The notes: a model not told the origin generated them from the letters alone. Counted from the stretch's first letter, positions 1 through 7,235 are shown. The stretch is 23,526 bases of DNA from an uncultured Ruminococcus sp. (GCA_900556055.1 USNJ01000008.1:1-23526), one strand, 5' to 3'. Numbers and translations: made by a program.

Positions 1-13
1 AACCTCTAAACTG

Positions 14-50
14 AAGCGGTTTGTTTCTTAGGAAGCGAGCCGCTTTTTTA
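14..50 (+). terminator. Intrinsic terminator of a gene upstream of the window
   Basis: The arms at 14-27 and 32-45 pair over 14 bp with three G-T wobbles around the loop TTAG, and a T run follows (44-49). The gene it ends lies to the left of the window. Nothing else recognisable was seen between this hairpin and the ribosome site near 227. Confidence 0.85.
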
Positions 51-239
51 TTTTTGTAAATTTTTTCTTAACAGTGGCTTTAGAAACTTGTCAAAAAGCG
101 GTAAAGTCGTGAAAATAGGAGAGTATTTGTGCATAAGCTTGGACAATACATCTGAGGATTAGGTTAGCTTTAGCAGTTTTATAGCGAGGTAAAGATATAA
201 TGAGTATAAATAAATTAAGATATACTAAGGAGAAGTAAA

Positions 240-542
240 ATGCGATACCCGGAATTTTTGAAAGAACATGGAACCATCGGTTTTGTGGCACCTTCTTTTG
301 GATGTGCCATTGAACCGTACCGTACCTGCTTTGACAGTGCCTTGCAGAAGTTTCACGATCGTGGATTTGCTACGGAGCCTGGACCGAACTGTTACGAAGG
401 AAGCGGCATCGGTCTTGCAACAGTCAAAAAGATCGTCAAGAGGTTCAACGGAAAGGTCACGATCGAGGGCTGGCCGAACAAGGGCTGCTGTGTAACGGTT
501 CAGCTTCCCGCAAATAATATGATACAAAGCTTTGAAAATTAA
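240..542 (+). pseudogene. Chimeric ORF: LD-carboxypeptidase N-terminus joined to histidine kinase C-terminus
   Basis: The ORF has 100 codons and an AAGGAG ribosome site (227-232). Residues 1-53 look like the start of a peptidase S66 / LD-carboxypeptidase (MRYPEFLKE, then GTIGFVAPSFG, then GPNCYEG). Residues 54-90 look like the end of a sensor histidine kinase ATPase domain: the G2 box GSGIGLA, VKKIVKRFNG, then a closing strand VTVQLP. The join falls in GSGIG (396-413), a string both families plausibly carry, so a deletion through short shared sequence would explain it. The S66 catalytic Ser/Glu/His region and the kinase N, G1 and phospho-acceptor boxes are all missing. Neither activity is expected. 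A TATAAT-like -10 lies at 196-201 but no good -35 was seen. An assembly join is the main alternative. Confidence 0.6.
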
Positions 543-544
543 AT

Positions 545-590
545 AATCCGCAGCCGCTCTCCGGATAAACGGGGAACGGCTGCGGATTTT
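545..590 (+). terminator. Strong, probably bidirectional terminator
   Basis: A perfect 12-bp stem (545-556 with 577-588) continues inward as a second helix (558-563 with 570-575) and is followed by TTTT. On the minus strand the hairpin is followed by an A/T-rich stretch, so it can serve both the chimeric ORF (+) and the converging nitrilase gene (-). Confidence 0.85.
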
Positions 591-640
591 ATGAGAAATA
601 AGGGGGGCAAAAGATTAAGAAGATAACTCGTTTTCAGTCC

Positions 641-1564
641 TCAGTCCTTTGAGATAGGATCGAGGTATTTGTAAGTTGTGGATTCGGCAGCAAGACGCTT
701 GTAAGCTGCGACATTTCTGTCCTTCAGTCCCTGGAGACCGATGAAAGCATTTACCTTGTAGCTGTAAAGCGACTTCTTCAGATCCTCGAATTCAGCATAA
801 GCAATGCCTTCGGAATAGCCTGTTGTTGCAAGCAGCTTGCCTGTTCCGTCAGTGATGGAGCTGTAGCCGATATATTCGATATCGCCTGCCTTGCCGAACT
901 GGTTGGACGAGATGAAAGGAACCTGATTTTCAATTGCACGAACTCTGTCGTACATTGTGTATCTGTCGTACATCATATCCGATGTTACATCTGCGGCATT
1001 TGTCTTGCTTGTGTCAGCGATAGGCCATGCCGTGGACATTACGATAAGCTGTGCGCCGCCGATAGCAAGCTCTCTTGCAGATTCGGGGAATGACTTGTCG
1101 TAGCAGATGAGCATTCCGATCTTGCCGATGGCAGTGTCATAAACAGGGAAGTCTGTTCCTGCTGTGTAGATGTGCAGCTCATCGCCCGGGAGATGTACCT
1201 TTCTGTATTTGCCGACAAATCCCTCGGGTCCGACAAGAACCATAGTGTTGTACATGACAACATCGTCCTCAGCGGATTTTTCTGTCATGCCCCAGATAAT
1301 ATAAACATTCTTTTCCTTAGCCTTTGCGATAAGTGCCTGAGTTGATTCGCCGTCGGGAACTACCTCTGCATTGTCATGCTGATATTCGTAATCGGAAAGC
1401 GGCATAGCACTGAGGCTCTTGAGATAAGCCTGAAGGCTCTGTTCGGGGAAAACAATGAGATCAGCGCCGTTGGAGGCTGCCTCGTCAATAAAGTCCATAT
1501 ACTTTTTCAGATTTGCACTTTTGTCATAAACACAATTCATACAACATGTAGCGACCTTTACCAT
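641..1564 (-). CDS. Carbon-nitrogen hydrolase (nitrilase superfamily)
   Basis: A 307-residue protein with the full catalytic triad of the nitrilase superfamily: Glu41 in the motif FPEQ, Lys122 in KYRKVHL and Cys154 in ICYDKSFPE. Such enzymes hydrolyse amides or, more rarely, nitriles through a Cys-bound thioester. The length is normal for a single-domain member, and no signal peptide is seen, so it should be cytoplasmic. The substrate cannot be read from the sequence; omega-amidase and N-carbamoyl amidohydrolase branches share these motifs. The start at 1564 follows a GGAGG ribosome site at about 8 nt. It appears to be a single-gene unit with its own promoter (1639-1667) and ends toward the terminator at 545-590. 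Confidence 0.9.
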   Translation of the reverse strand: MVKVATCCMNCVYDKSANLKKYMDFIDEAASNGADLIVFPEQSLQAYLKSLSAMPLSDYEYQHDNAEVVPDGESTQALIAKAKEKNVYIIWGMTEKSAEDDVVMYNTMVLVGPEGFVGKYRKVHLPGDELHIYTAGTDFPVYDTAIGKIGMLICYDKSFPESARELAIGGAQLIVMSTAWPIADTSKTNAADVTSDMMYDRYTMYDRVRAIENQVPFISSNQFGKAGDIEYIGYSSITDGTGKLLATTGYSEGIAYAEFEDLKKSLYSYKVNAFIGLQGLKDRNVAAYKRLAAESTTYKYLDPISKD

Positions 1565-1638
1565 AATTCATTCCTCCAAAAAGTTTGATATATTTCCGGA
1601 ACCCTCGGATATTGCTTCCTTTCGGATTTCCTGTATTT

Positions 1639-1667
1639 ATTATATATCGCTTTCCCGGATATCTGAA
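1639..1667 (-). promoter_or_regulatory. Putative promoter of the nitrilase gene
   Basis: On the minus strand there is a -10 TATAAT (1639-1644) and a weak -35 TTCAGA (1662-1667, 4 of 6 consensus bases) with 17 bp between them. It lies about 75 bp upstream of the ATG. Confidence 0.5.
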
Positions 1668-1713
1668 TGAAAAAAAGTCAGATTGTTACCGTAAAAAATC
1701 CTGTTCCTTTTTG

Positions 1714-2103
1714 TTACCGATCGCTCCCGTCCCTGAAAGTCTTGACTCCGAATGAAAAATAGAAGATATGGAACAGCCATACGCAGCAGAGAATGATCCT
1801 TCCGACGGTGATGCTTTTCATCATTATAAAGCCGATCGTCATGAGTATCGTGACCGTTATCATTATTTTTATCTTGGTTTTCCGTGTCATACCCTGTCCT
1901 TTTACGTAGCTTTCAAGATTGTTTTTGTAGAGCTTTGTGTTTATGAACCAGCTGTTCAGCCTTTCCGAGCTTTTTGCAAAGCATACGGCGGCGAGCAGAA
2001 GAAACGGAAATGCGGGGAGAAGCGGCAGGACTGCACCGACTGCGCCGAGAGCAACTCCAAGGCAGCCCGCAGCTATCAGAAGTATCTTTTTTATATTCAT
2101 CAT
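1714..2103 (-). CDS. DUF454 (YbaN-like) inner membrane protein
   Basis: A 129-residue protein with the layout of the DUF454/YbaN family. There is an N-terminal hydrophobic helix rich in Gly and Ala (about 5-25), then LPLLPAFPFLLLAAVCFAKSS (about 26-46), a polar SERLNSWF stretch, and two further hydrophobic segments (about 79-95 and 100-120). The function of the family is unknown. Two adjacent ATG codons (2103 and 2100) lie behind AAAGGA; 2100 has the better spacing. It begins about 15 nt after the ygbA-like stop, so it is the last gene of the operon that starts with the MntR-like regulator. No clear terminator was found behind it. Confidence 0.85.
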   Translation of the reverse strand: MMNIKKILLIAAGCLGVALGAVGAVLPLLPAFPFLLLAAVCFAKSSERLNSWFINTKLYKNNLESYVKGQGMTRKTKIKIMITVTILMTIGFIMMKSITVGRIILCCVWLFHIFYFSFGVKTFRDGSDR

Positions 2104-2118
2104 TTTTCCTTTCAGATA

Positions 2119-2424
2119 TCATTTATCAAGCATATGGCGGATCGCTGTTATCGGGTGATAAAGCATCATTCTGGGACCTGAAAAGCGCATGACTGTGCGT
2201 ATTTTTTCACGCATCTCAGGCTTATAGCAGTGGACTTTGCATTTTGAGCAAAATGTTTTTGTTTCCGTGAACGGGCATTTGTCTATGCGCTGTTCCGCAT
2301 AATCCGCAAGCTTGCGGCATTCCGGGCAAAGCTCATTTTTACTGCCGTGTTTTTTTCGGCAGTACAGCCTTATCATCAGTGAGACTATATCCTTTTCACG
2401 GTCACGCTTCTGCTGTACATTCAT
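2119..2424 (-). CDS. ygbA: YgbA-family (nitrous oxide-stimulated promoter) protein
   Basis: A 101-residue protein matching the YgbA_NO family from memory. It has a run of paired cysteines (C22, C33, C36, C50, C59, C62, C66) in LCPECRKL, DKCPF and FCSKCKVHCYKPEMRE, then the conserved tail VMRFSGPRMMLYHPITAIRHM. In enterobacteria ygbA belongs to the NsrR nitric oxide regulon and has been linked to recovery from nitrosative stress; its biochemistry is not settled. The ATG at 2424 is chosen because AAGGAGG sits just upstream. It overlaps the end of the ABC gene by 23 nt. A longer reading from 2493 lies wholly inside the ABC gene and lacks a ribosome site. Cys spacing suggests metal or Fe-S binding, which is inference. 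Confidence 0.8.
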   Translation of the reverse strand: MNVQQKRDREKDIVSLMIRLYCRKKHGSKNELCPECRKLADYAEQRIDKCPFTETKTFCSKCKVHCYKPEMREKIRTVMRFSGPRMMLYHPITAIRHMLDK

Positions 2425-4096
2425 AAAGCTTTCCTCCTTCGGCACGGTAAACACGGTCAGCGGCAGCCATAGTCGATTCCCTGTGCGAAACAAGTATCAT
2501 TCCCTTGTCACGCTTCTGCTCACGAAGTGCTTTCAGGATAATGCCCTCGTTTATGCTGTCAACATTGCTGGTCGGCTCGTCAAGAAGGATCACCCTGCTC
2601 CCTCTCAGAAATGCACGGGCAAGACCTATGCGCTGCTTTTCACCTGTTGACAGATTGTCGCCCTGAGCACCTGTGCGTGTCTTATATCCGTCGGGCAGGC
2701 TCATGATAAAGTCATGCACTGATGCCATTCTGCACGCATTTTCGATCTCCTCCATAGATGCATCGGGCTTTGCTATTCTGAGATTTTCTTCTATCGTTTC
2801 GTCAAAAAGATAAGTTGTCTGGCTTACCATGGTGACATTATCGAGCAGGTCGGATGTGTTTATCTCATCAATATCAGTTCCGCCGTATGCAGCAGTTCCG
2901 CTGTTCTTCTGCCAGAACCGCAGGAGAAGCTTCAGAAATGTTGATTTTCCGCAGCCGCTTTCGCCGACGATGCCGACTATTTCGCCTTTTTCAAGATGCA
3001 TGCATATGTCGGAAAGTATCTGCTTTTGTCCGTCATATGAAAATGAAAGTCCGCTGACATTCAGACTGCTGTAATCTGCATTTTTTCCGTTTTCTACGGG
3101 ATATACTGCGGGCTTTTCCGCAAGTAGATCAAGCACTCTGTCACCGCTTGCGAATGTCTGAGTGAGATTTCCCGGAAGTGCTGATATGGCAATAACAGGG
3201 CCGAATGAGCCGAACACGGCAGTCACGCCGATAAGCATCCGTCCGACTGAAAGCATATCACCCGAAACAAGCAGGATACCGACCGTGAGAGCTGCTGCCA
3301 CAGCGGCGGATACCGTAAGCTCAGTCGCAGCAGATGCTTTGGAAGTTTCTCTTTTCATATCCTTCGTAACATCAAGCAGAATATCGGAACGGCGGTCTAC
3401 CTCAGCCTTTCGGATATCTCCGGCATTATTCAGAACTATATCCTTTATGCCCTTGATGCTGTCAAGGAAGAATGCATTGAATCCGGCAAATTCCGCACGG
3501 TATTTAACGCCCGAGGCTTTGAGCCTGCCTGACGATATCAGCGGAACGGCTATGCCTACTGCAATGTATCCTGCAAGTGCGGTCAGCGCAATATACCAAT
3601 GCGAAACGCAGCCGACAAATATGAAAACAGCAGCCGACACTATCACCGCAATGCAGACAGGCGATATCGTATGCGCATAAAATACCTCAAGTGTTTCGAT
3701 GTCGGAGGTTATCATTGCAATGATCGAGCCTTTCTGCTTGCTTTCGAGCTTTGCGGGACAAAGTATCCTCAGCGCACCGAATATTTTATCTCGCAGGACG
3801 GCAAGCAGCCTGAAAGCTATGTAATGGTTGCTGTACTGTTCGATAAATCTGAGCAGACCTCTCAGCAGACCGCAGCCTGCCGCAAGTGCGGCGATCGTTC
3901 CGTAGGAGAGCGGTATAGCCTCGCCGAGAGCCTTTGCTATGCCCGCAGCGCCGAAAAGCGTCACTCCCATTGCGCAGAAAAAACCGAGAGATCCGTTCAG
4001 GACGGCGAGCAGCATTATATAAGCAAGACTGCCGAGGAGAAGTATAAGACCTGACATTATTTTCAGTCCGCTTCTGCGTGTTGTTTTTTCTGACAT
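2402..4096 (-). CDS. ABC exporter half-transporter, CydC-like (permease plus ATPase)
   Basis: A 564-residue fusion of a six-helix type IV ABC exporter membrane domain (about 1-320) and a nucleotide-binding domain. Visible motifs are Walker A GESGCGKST (378-386), Q-loop Gln426 in VSQTTYLF, the signature LSTGE (482-486, altered from LSGGQ), Walker B VILLDE (502-507) and H-loop His538. It starts 1 bp after the partner gene, with its GGAGGTGATC ribosome site inside that gene's end, so the two are translated together as a heterodimer. Size and layout resemble CydDC, which exports cysteine/glutathione and affects heme and cytochrome bd assembly. No cydAB is nearby, so drug- or peptide-type exporters remain possible. 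Confidence 0.8.
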   Translation of the reverse strand: MSEKTTRRSGLKIMSGLILLLGSLAYIMLLAVLNGSLGFFCAMGVTLFGAAGIAKALGEAIPLSYGTIAALAAGCGLLRGLLRFIEQYSNHYIAFRLLAVLRDKIFGALRILCPAKLESKQKGSIIAMITSDIETLEVFYAHTISPVCIAVIVSAAVFIFVGCVSHWYIALTALAGYIAVGIAVPLISSGRLKASGVKYRAEFAGFNAFFLDSIKGIKDIVLNNAGDIRKAEVDRRSDILLDVTKDMKRETSKASAATELTVSAAVAAALTVGILLVSGDMLSVGRMLIGVTAVFGSFGPVIAISALPGNLTQTFASGDRVLDLLAEKPAVYPVENGKNADYSSLNVSGLSFSYDGQKQILSDICMHLEKGEIVGIVGESGCGKSTFLKLLLRFWQKNSGTAAYGGTDIDEINTSDLLDNVTMVSQTTYLFDETIEENLRIAKPDASMEEIENACRMASVHDFIMSLPDGYKTRTGAQGDNLSTGEKQRIGLARAFLRGSRVILLDEPTSNVDSINEGIILKALREQKRDKGMILVSHRESTMAAADRVYRAEGGKLYECTAEA

Positions 4097-4097
4097 A

Positions 4098-5822
4098 TCA
4101 GATCACCTCCGTATAACCGTTTTCAAGTTTTTTCTGTGCAGTGTAGAGCTGTGCATAGCCGCCGTTCAGCTTCATCAGCTCATCATGCGTTCCCGATTCG
4201 GCGACTGCGCCCGAGCGCATGAAAAAGATGTTATCCGCAGGGACTGTATTTTCAAGGCGGTGCGATATGACGATGACGTTTTTGCTTTTCGCAAGAGTTC
4301 TGATGTTATTCATGATGATGGCTTCGCTTTCGATGTCGATGTTGCTCGTCGCTTCATCGAAGATGTAGATATCCTTGTCGGCGGCAAGACTTACAGCAAG
4401 CGCAAGACGCTGTTTCTGACCGCCTGAGATGTTGGCTGCGTCCTCGGATATAAGCTTGTCCGTTCCGCCGTTTTCGCGTATGAAATCCGCAAGATTGACC
4501 TTTTCGAGGGCGGAGTATATCTCATCTTCGGTTATGTCGGGCTTTGCAAGCATGAAGTTCGCACGGACAGTATCGCTGAAAATATATGTGCCGCAGCTTA
4601 CCGACGCAAGCTTTGAATAGTACGAATTCTGCGACAGCTTTTCTATCGGCGTTCCGCCTGCCGTGACTCTGCCGCTTTTGGGGCGTATCGCTCCGAGAAG
4701 GAGGCTTACCGCTGTTGATTTTCCGCAGCCGCTTTCGCCTGCTATCGCTGTCATGCCCTTTTCGGGAAATGTCATGCTTACATTTTTCAGGATATCTCTT
4801 TCGCCGTCATATGAATATGTGACATTTTCAATGCTGAGTGCGCTGCCTGCTGCCTCTTCGTTTCCCCACACGGGATCGGGCTGTTCAAGCAGGGAAAGTA
4901 TCTTTTTTCCTGCGCTTGCGCCGTTCATCGCAATGTGGAATGCAGATCCGAATGCACGGAGCGGAAGGAAGAAATCGACCGCAACAAGTATAAGGAAAAG
5001 TGCGGGAACAGGGGATAATCCGCGGTGTGTGATCCCCGTGACGGCTGATGCTATGCCGAGTCCCGCACCGCCGTATGCAACAGCGTCCATGATAGTCGTG
5101 CTTGCAAGCTGCATGACCAGCACCTTCATTGTGATCTTTCGGAATTCCTCTGCATTTTCGTTCATTTTTATATGCTGTGCTGCGTCTGCACGGAATATTT
5201 TCAGCTCTTTGAGTCCCTGAATGCTGTCGAGAAAGCTGTCGCCCATTGAGGTATATTTGCCCCAGTATTTTGCAAATATCTTCTTTGCATATTTTGATAC
5301 AGCAATTATCGAAACAGGGATAAGCGGCACGCAGCAGAGCAGTATAACGGAAGTCGGGAGATCAATGCCGACCGTAACGAAAAACAGGATAACGGGGGCA
5401 GCCATCGCATAGAAAAACTGCGGTATGTATGATGAATAGTAAAGGTCGAGCTGCTCAATGCCTTCGACTGCGATCTGAGTAAGACCTGCTGTGCTCATGC
5501 CGTCGGTGCTTTTTACGCCGAGTGATACGATCTTGCTGTATGTGCGCTCACGAAGCTCCTTCCTGACCTTCCGTCCGATCAGATCCTTCAGCGCACCGGT
5601 CATGCGTGATGCGGCATATCTTACTGCGGCAGCTGCGGCGGCTGTCAGCGCAGGCACAAGGTATGCGGACGGTGCCGGATTTATTGTCAGGAGATAGACT
5701 GCATAGCAGAGAGATGCCGTAAATGTGAGATTTGCAGCCAGTCCCAGAAGCATGACGGCAACTGTGTAAAAGATGTATTTTTTGTTTTTCCCGATGAGCC
5801 GCAGGAGTTCCTTATCTATCAT
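4098..5822 (-). CDS. ABC exporter half-transporter, CydD-like (permease plus ATPase)
   Basis: A 574-residue partner of the downstream CydC-like protein: an N-terminal multi-helix export domain (about 15-310) and an ATPase domain. Motifs are Walker A GESGCGKST (362-370), signature ISGGQ (465-469), Walker B IYIFDE (485-490) and the H-loop in VISHR. The Q-loop glutamine position reads VSCGTYIF, with Cys410 in place of Gln, whereas the partner keeps VSQ. The partner in turn has the altered signature LSTGE, so the two ATP sites are unequal. The ATG at 5822 is preferred over the GTG at 5831 because AAAGG lies about 10 nt ahead. The start overlaps the stop of the MntR-like regulator gene. Confidence 0.8.
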   Translation of the reverse strand: MIDKELLRLIGKNKKYIFYTVAVMLLGLAANLTFTASLCYAVYLLTINPAPSAYLVPALTAAAAAAVRYAASRMTGALKDLIGRKVRKELRERTYSKIVSLGVKSTDGMSTAGLTQIAVEGIEQLDLYYSSYIPQFFYAMAAPVILFFVTVGIDLPTSVILLCCVPLIPVSIIAVSKYAKKIFAKYWGKYTSMGDSFLDSIQGLKELKIFRADAAQHIKMNENAEEFRKITMKVLVMQLASTTIMDAVAYGGAGLGIASAVTGITHRGLSPVPALFLILVAVDFFLPLRAFGSAFHIAMNGASAGKKILSLLEQPDPVWGNEEAAGSALSIENVTYSYDGERDILKNVSMTFPEKGMTAIAGESGCGKSTAVSLLLGAIRPKSGRVTAGGTPIEKLSQNSYYSKLASVSCGTYIFSDTVRANFMLAKPDITEDEIYSALEKVNLADFIRENGGTDKLISEDAANISGGQKQRLALAVSLAADKDIYIFDEATSNIDIESEAIIMNNIRTLAKSKNVIVISHRLENTVPADNIFFMRSGAVAESGTHDELMKLNGGYAQLYTAQKKLENGYTEVI

Positions 5823-6219
5823 TTTCTTCACCCTTTTTCATTGTTTTTTCTATGTGTTCCGTCAGCTTTTGTATGCTTTCTTCGCTGAATGCGCAGACTG
5901 CGCCTATCGCATCGCTGTATGCCGTATCAGCCGATACGCCGCAGTTTTTCATGAGATGTCCGCTGAGCCACCTGACAAGTATCCCGTATTTTCCGAGCCT
6001 ATCATAGCCGCAGCAGGTTATGATGATCCTGTTTTTTTCACTGCGCATTATGCAGCCGTCATGCTCAAGACGTTCGGCGGCTTTGTGTGCGCTGACCTTT
6101 GAAACGCCCATTTTTTCAGCGATTTCGGTCTGCCTTACACCAGCAGGTCCGTCGGACAATTCATTTATTGCGATAAGATATTTAATTTCTGCCGCTGTCA
6201 GAAATATCAGTCCCTTCAA
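5812..6219 (-). CDS. MntR/DtxR-fold transcriptional regulator lacking the usual metal ligands
   Basis: About 135 residues: an N-terminal winged helix (LTAAEIKYLIAINEL, then VRQTEIAEKMGVSKVSAHKAAERLEHDG with the recognition helix at about 38-51), followed by a dimerisation region ending in DAIGAVCAFSEESIQKL. By hand alignment to Bacillus subtilis MntR, the manganese ligands D8, H77, E99, E102 and H103 correspond to Lys13, Arg83, Ile105, Val108 and Cys109, so the classical site seems lost. The first gene of the ABC-ygbA-DUF454 operon. The start is not ATG: TTG at 6219 lacks a ribosome site, while CTG at 6201 lies about 9 nt after GGGA and fits family starts. Two GTTA/TAAC palindromes flank its promoter, suggesting self-control. 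A MarR-like label is less likely. Confidence 0.75.
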   Translation of the reverse strand: MKGLIFLTAAEIKYLIAINELSDGPAGVRQTEIAEKMGVSKVSAHKAAERLEHDGCIMRSEKNRIIITCCGYDRLGKYGILVRWLSGHLMKNCGVSADTAYSDAIGAVCAFSEESIQKLTEHIEKTMKKGEENDR

Positions 6220-6222
6220 TAA

Positions 6223-6238
6223 GTTAGATTTAGCTAAC
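6223..6238. promoter_or_regulatory. Operator A: GTTAG-N6-CTAAC palindrome
   Basis: The site is GTTAGATTTAGCTAAC, with perfect 5-bp arms. It lies between the predicted transcription start (near 6270) and the first codon of the regulator gene, a position suited to blocking transcription. The same GTTA/TAAC layout recurs at 6312-6328 and 7051-7066 and was not seen elsewhere in the window. Confidence 0.65.
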
Positions 6239-6276
6239 TATATGCTGCGATTTGCCGCATTTTTATCACGCTGACC

Positions 6277-6305
6277 ATTATATCACACATATTTTCGTTT
6301 GTCAA
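6277..6305 (-). promoter_or_regulatory. Consensus promoter of the regulator-ABC-ygbA operon
   Basis: On the minus strand: TTGACA (6300-6305), a 17-bp spacer, TATAAT (6277-6282). Both boxes match the sigma-A consensus fully. Operator A lies downstream and operator B lies 6 bp upstream of the -35. A promoter this strong usually implies tight repression. Confidence 0.9.
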
Positions 6306-6311
6306 TAAAAA

Positions 6312-6328
6312 GTTAGCCTATGGATAAC
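6312..6328. promoter_or_regulatory. Operator B: GTTA-N9-TAAC palindrome
   Basis: GTTAGCCTATGGATAAC differs from the reverse complement of operator C (7051-7066) by one inserted base. It lies directly upstream of the -35 of the regulator operon promoter. Confidence 0.6.
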
Positions 6329-6361
6329 TGAAATTAGCAAAGACTTATTTTATGGCAGAAA

Positions 6362-6397
6362 TATCCCCCTTGGAGAAGTTGCGCTCCTAGGGGGATA
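6362..6397 (-). terminator. Hairpin terminator of the 6406-7032 gene
   Basis: The arms at 6362-6375 and 6384-6397 form a 14-bp stem with a single mismatch and an 8-nt loop. It begins 9 nt past the stop codon of the membrane protein gene. The T run after the stem on the minus strand is short (ATATTTCTG), so termination may be partial. Confidence 0.7.
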
Positions 6398-6405
6398 AAC
6401 AGCTT

Positions 6406-7032
6406 TTATATTGCAAAAAACAGCCCGAGAAACATTAATGCGTTGGCAACATTTCCCGTTCCGACTATTTTAAACGGCGAAAGCACGATGAAGATCGGGA
6501 GGGTATTGAAAATGCAGCACCATCTCGGAAGCTCTGTCGCACCGCTTACCACTGCGATAAAAAATGTCACGGCGAATACAAGCAGTCCGAGATAGCAGAC
6601 ATACATTGTGACCGATGTTTTTTTGAACAGATCAAGGATAAGCTTTCGGGCATCTTCGGTTCTGCCCAGCTTTATGTATATCCATTCGACTGCGCCGCAG
6701 AAAATGTGATGTCCCGTTCCGACGACAGTGAAAAGCACTGCGGAAACGATAATGACAGCGGAATAAACAGCGGAAAATTGTTTCATCCATTCATAAATGC
6801 CGATAAATCCGAAAAGGGACATTGCAAGTGCGGCTGTTCCAAGAAGCATTGAAATAAGGGAATTTTTTTCGGGCGTTCCGTCAAATAATTGGGAAAGCTT
6901 TTCGTTGTCATCGAGTGCATGAAAATCAAAGCGTCCGTTCGGAGTGCAGGTTATGAGCCAATCGCATCTTTGGCAGATAATGTGTCCGACAGCGGCTGTG
7001 AGAAGCAGTGCTTTTATTATTGCTATGGTCAT
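6406..7032 (-). CDS. Multi-pass membrane protein, DUF6796-like
   Basis: A 208-residue protein of unknown function with five or six hydrophobic segments (about 3-19, 58-78, 88-110, 142-164 and 172-207). A soluble loop near the N-terminus carries CDWLITCTPNGRFDFHALDDNEKLSQLFDGTPE (in parts, residues 23-55), which I recall from the DUF6796 family; this link is from memory. The ATG at 7032 follows AAGGAG by 7 nt. It has its own promoter (7112-7140), and operator C lies just upstream of the ribosome site. That operator is nearly identical to operator B, so this gene is probably co-regulated with the neighbouring ABC exporter operon. It ends at the hairpin 6362-6397. Confidence 0.7.
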   Translation of the reverse strand: MTIAIIKALLLTAAVGHIICQRCDWLITCTPNGRFDFHALDDNEKLSQLFDGTPEKNSLISMLLGTAALAMSLFGFIGIYEWMKQFSAVYSAVIIVSAVLFTVVGTGHHIFCGAVEWIYIKLGRTEDARKLILDLFKKTSVTMYVCYLGLLVFAVTFFIAVVSGATELPRWCCIFNTLPIFIVLSPFKIVGTGNVANALMFLGLFFAI

Positions 7033-7050
7033 GTTAATTCTCCTTTGTGT

Positions 7051-7066
7051 GTTATCATAGGCTAAC
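7051..7066. promoter_or_regulatory. Operator C: GTTA-N8-TAAC palindrome
   Basis: GTTATCATAGGCTAAC lies between the promoter (7112-7140) and the ribosome site of the DUF6796-like gene. Its reverse complement, GTTAGCCTATGATAAC, matches operator B apart from one base. It likely binds the MntR-like regulator encoded at 5812-6219. Confidence 0.65.
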
Positions 7067-7083
7067 TTATCCGTAAATAAAAT

Positions 7084-7098
7084 CTGCCGAAGCGGCAG
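7084..7098. repeat. Small hairpin in the 5' leader of the DUF6796-like gene
   Basis: CTGCCG-AAG-CGGCAG is a 6-bp perfect stem with a 3-nt loop, placed between the promoter and operator C. It may stabilise the leader RNA; no other role is visible. Confidence 0.4.
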
Positions 7099-7111
7099 GA
7101 GCTATGACCTT

Positions 7112-7140
7112 ATTGTATCACAAACTGTCGGAAAAATCAA
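7112..7140 (-). promoter_or_regulatory. Promoter of the DUF6796-like gene
   Basis: On the minus strand: TTGATT (7135-7140), a 17-bp spacer, TACAAT (7112-7117). Transcription would start near 7105 and cross operator C. Confidence 0.7.
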
Positions 7141-7181
7141 CGATTTTCCGATAAAATGTTTTTCGCAGATATGCCGTTTAT

Positions 7182-7210
7182 TTGACATAAGCGTGTTATC
7201 GTGATATAAT
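7182..7210 (+). promoter_or_regulatory. Consensus promoter of the YaiI-YunG-HD-RlaP cluster
   Basis: TTGACA (7182-7187), a 17-bp spacer, TATAAT (7205-7210). Both boxes are perfect. The predicted start is near 7217, just ahead of the ribosome site of the first gene, giving a very short leader. Confidence 0.9.
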
Positions 7211-7235
7211 AGAAAGAATGTCAGAGGTGGTTGGA

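Noticed and set aside
161..180. GTTAGCTTTAGC as a further copy of the GTTA/TAAC operator
   Set aside because: The second half-site TAAC is missing at the required spacing.
1683..1719. Direct repeat TTGTTACCG (1683-1691 and 1711-1719)
   Set aside because: Only 9 bp, with the second copy entering the end of the DUF454 gene; no further copies or palindrome were seen.
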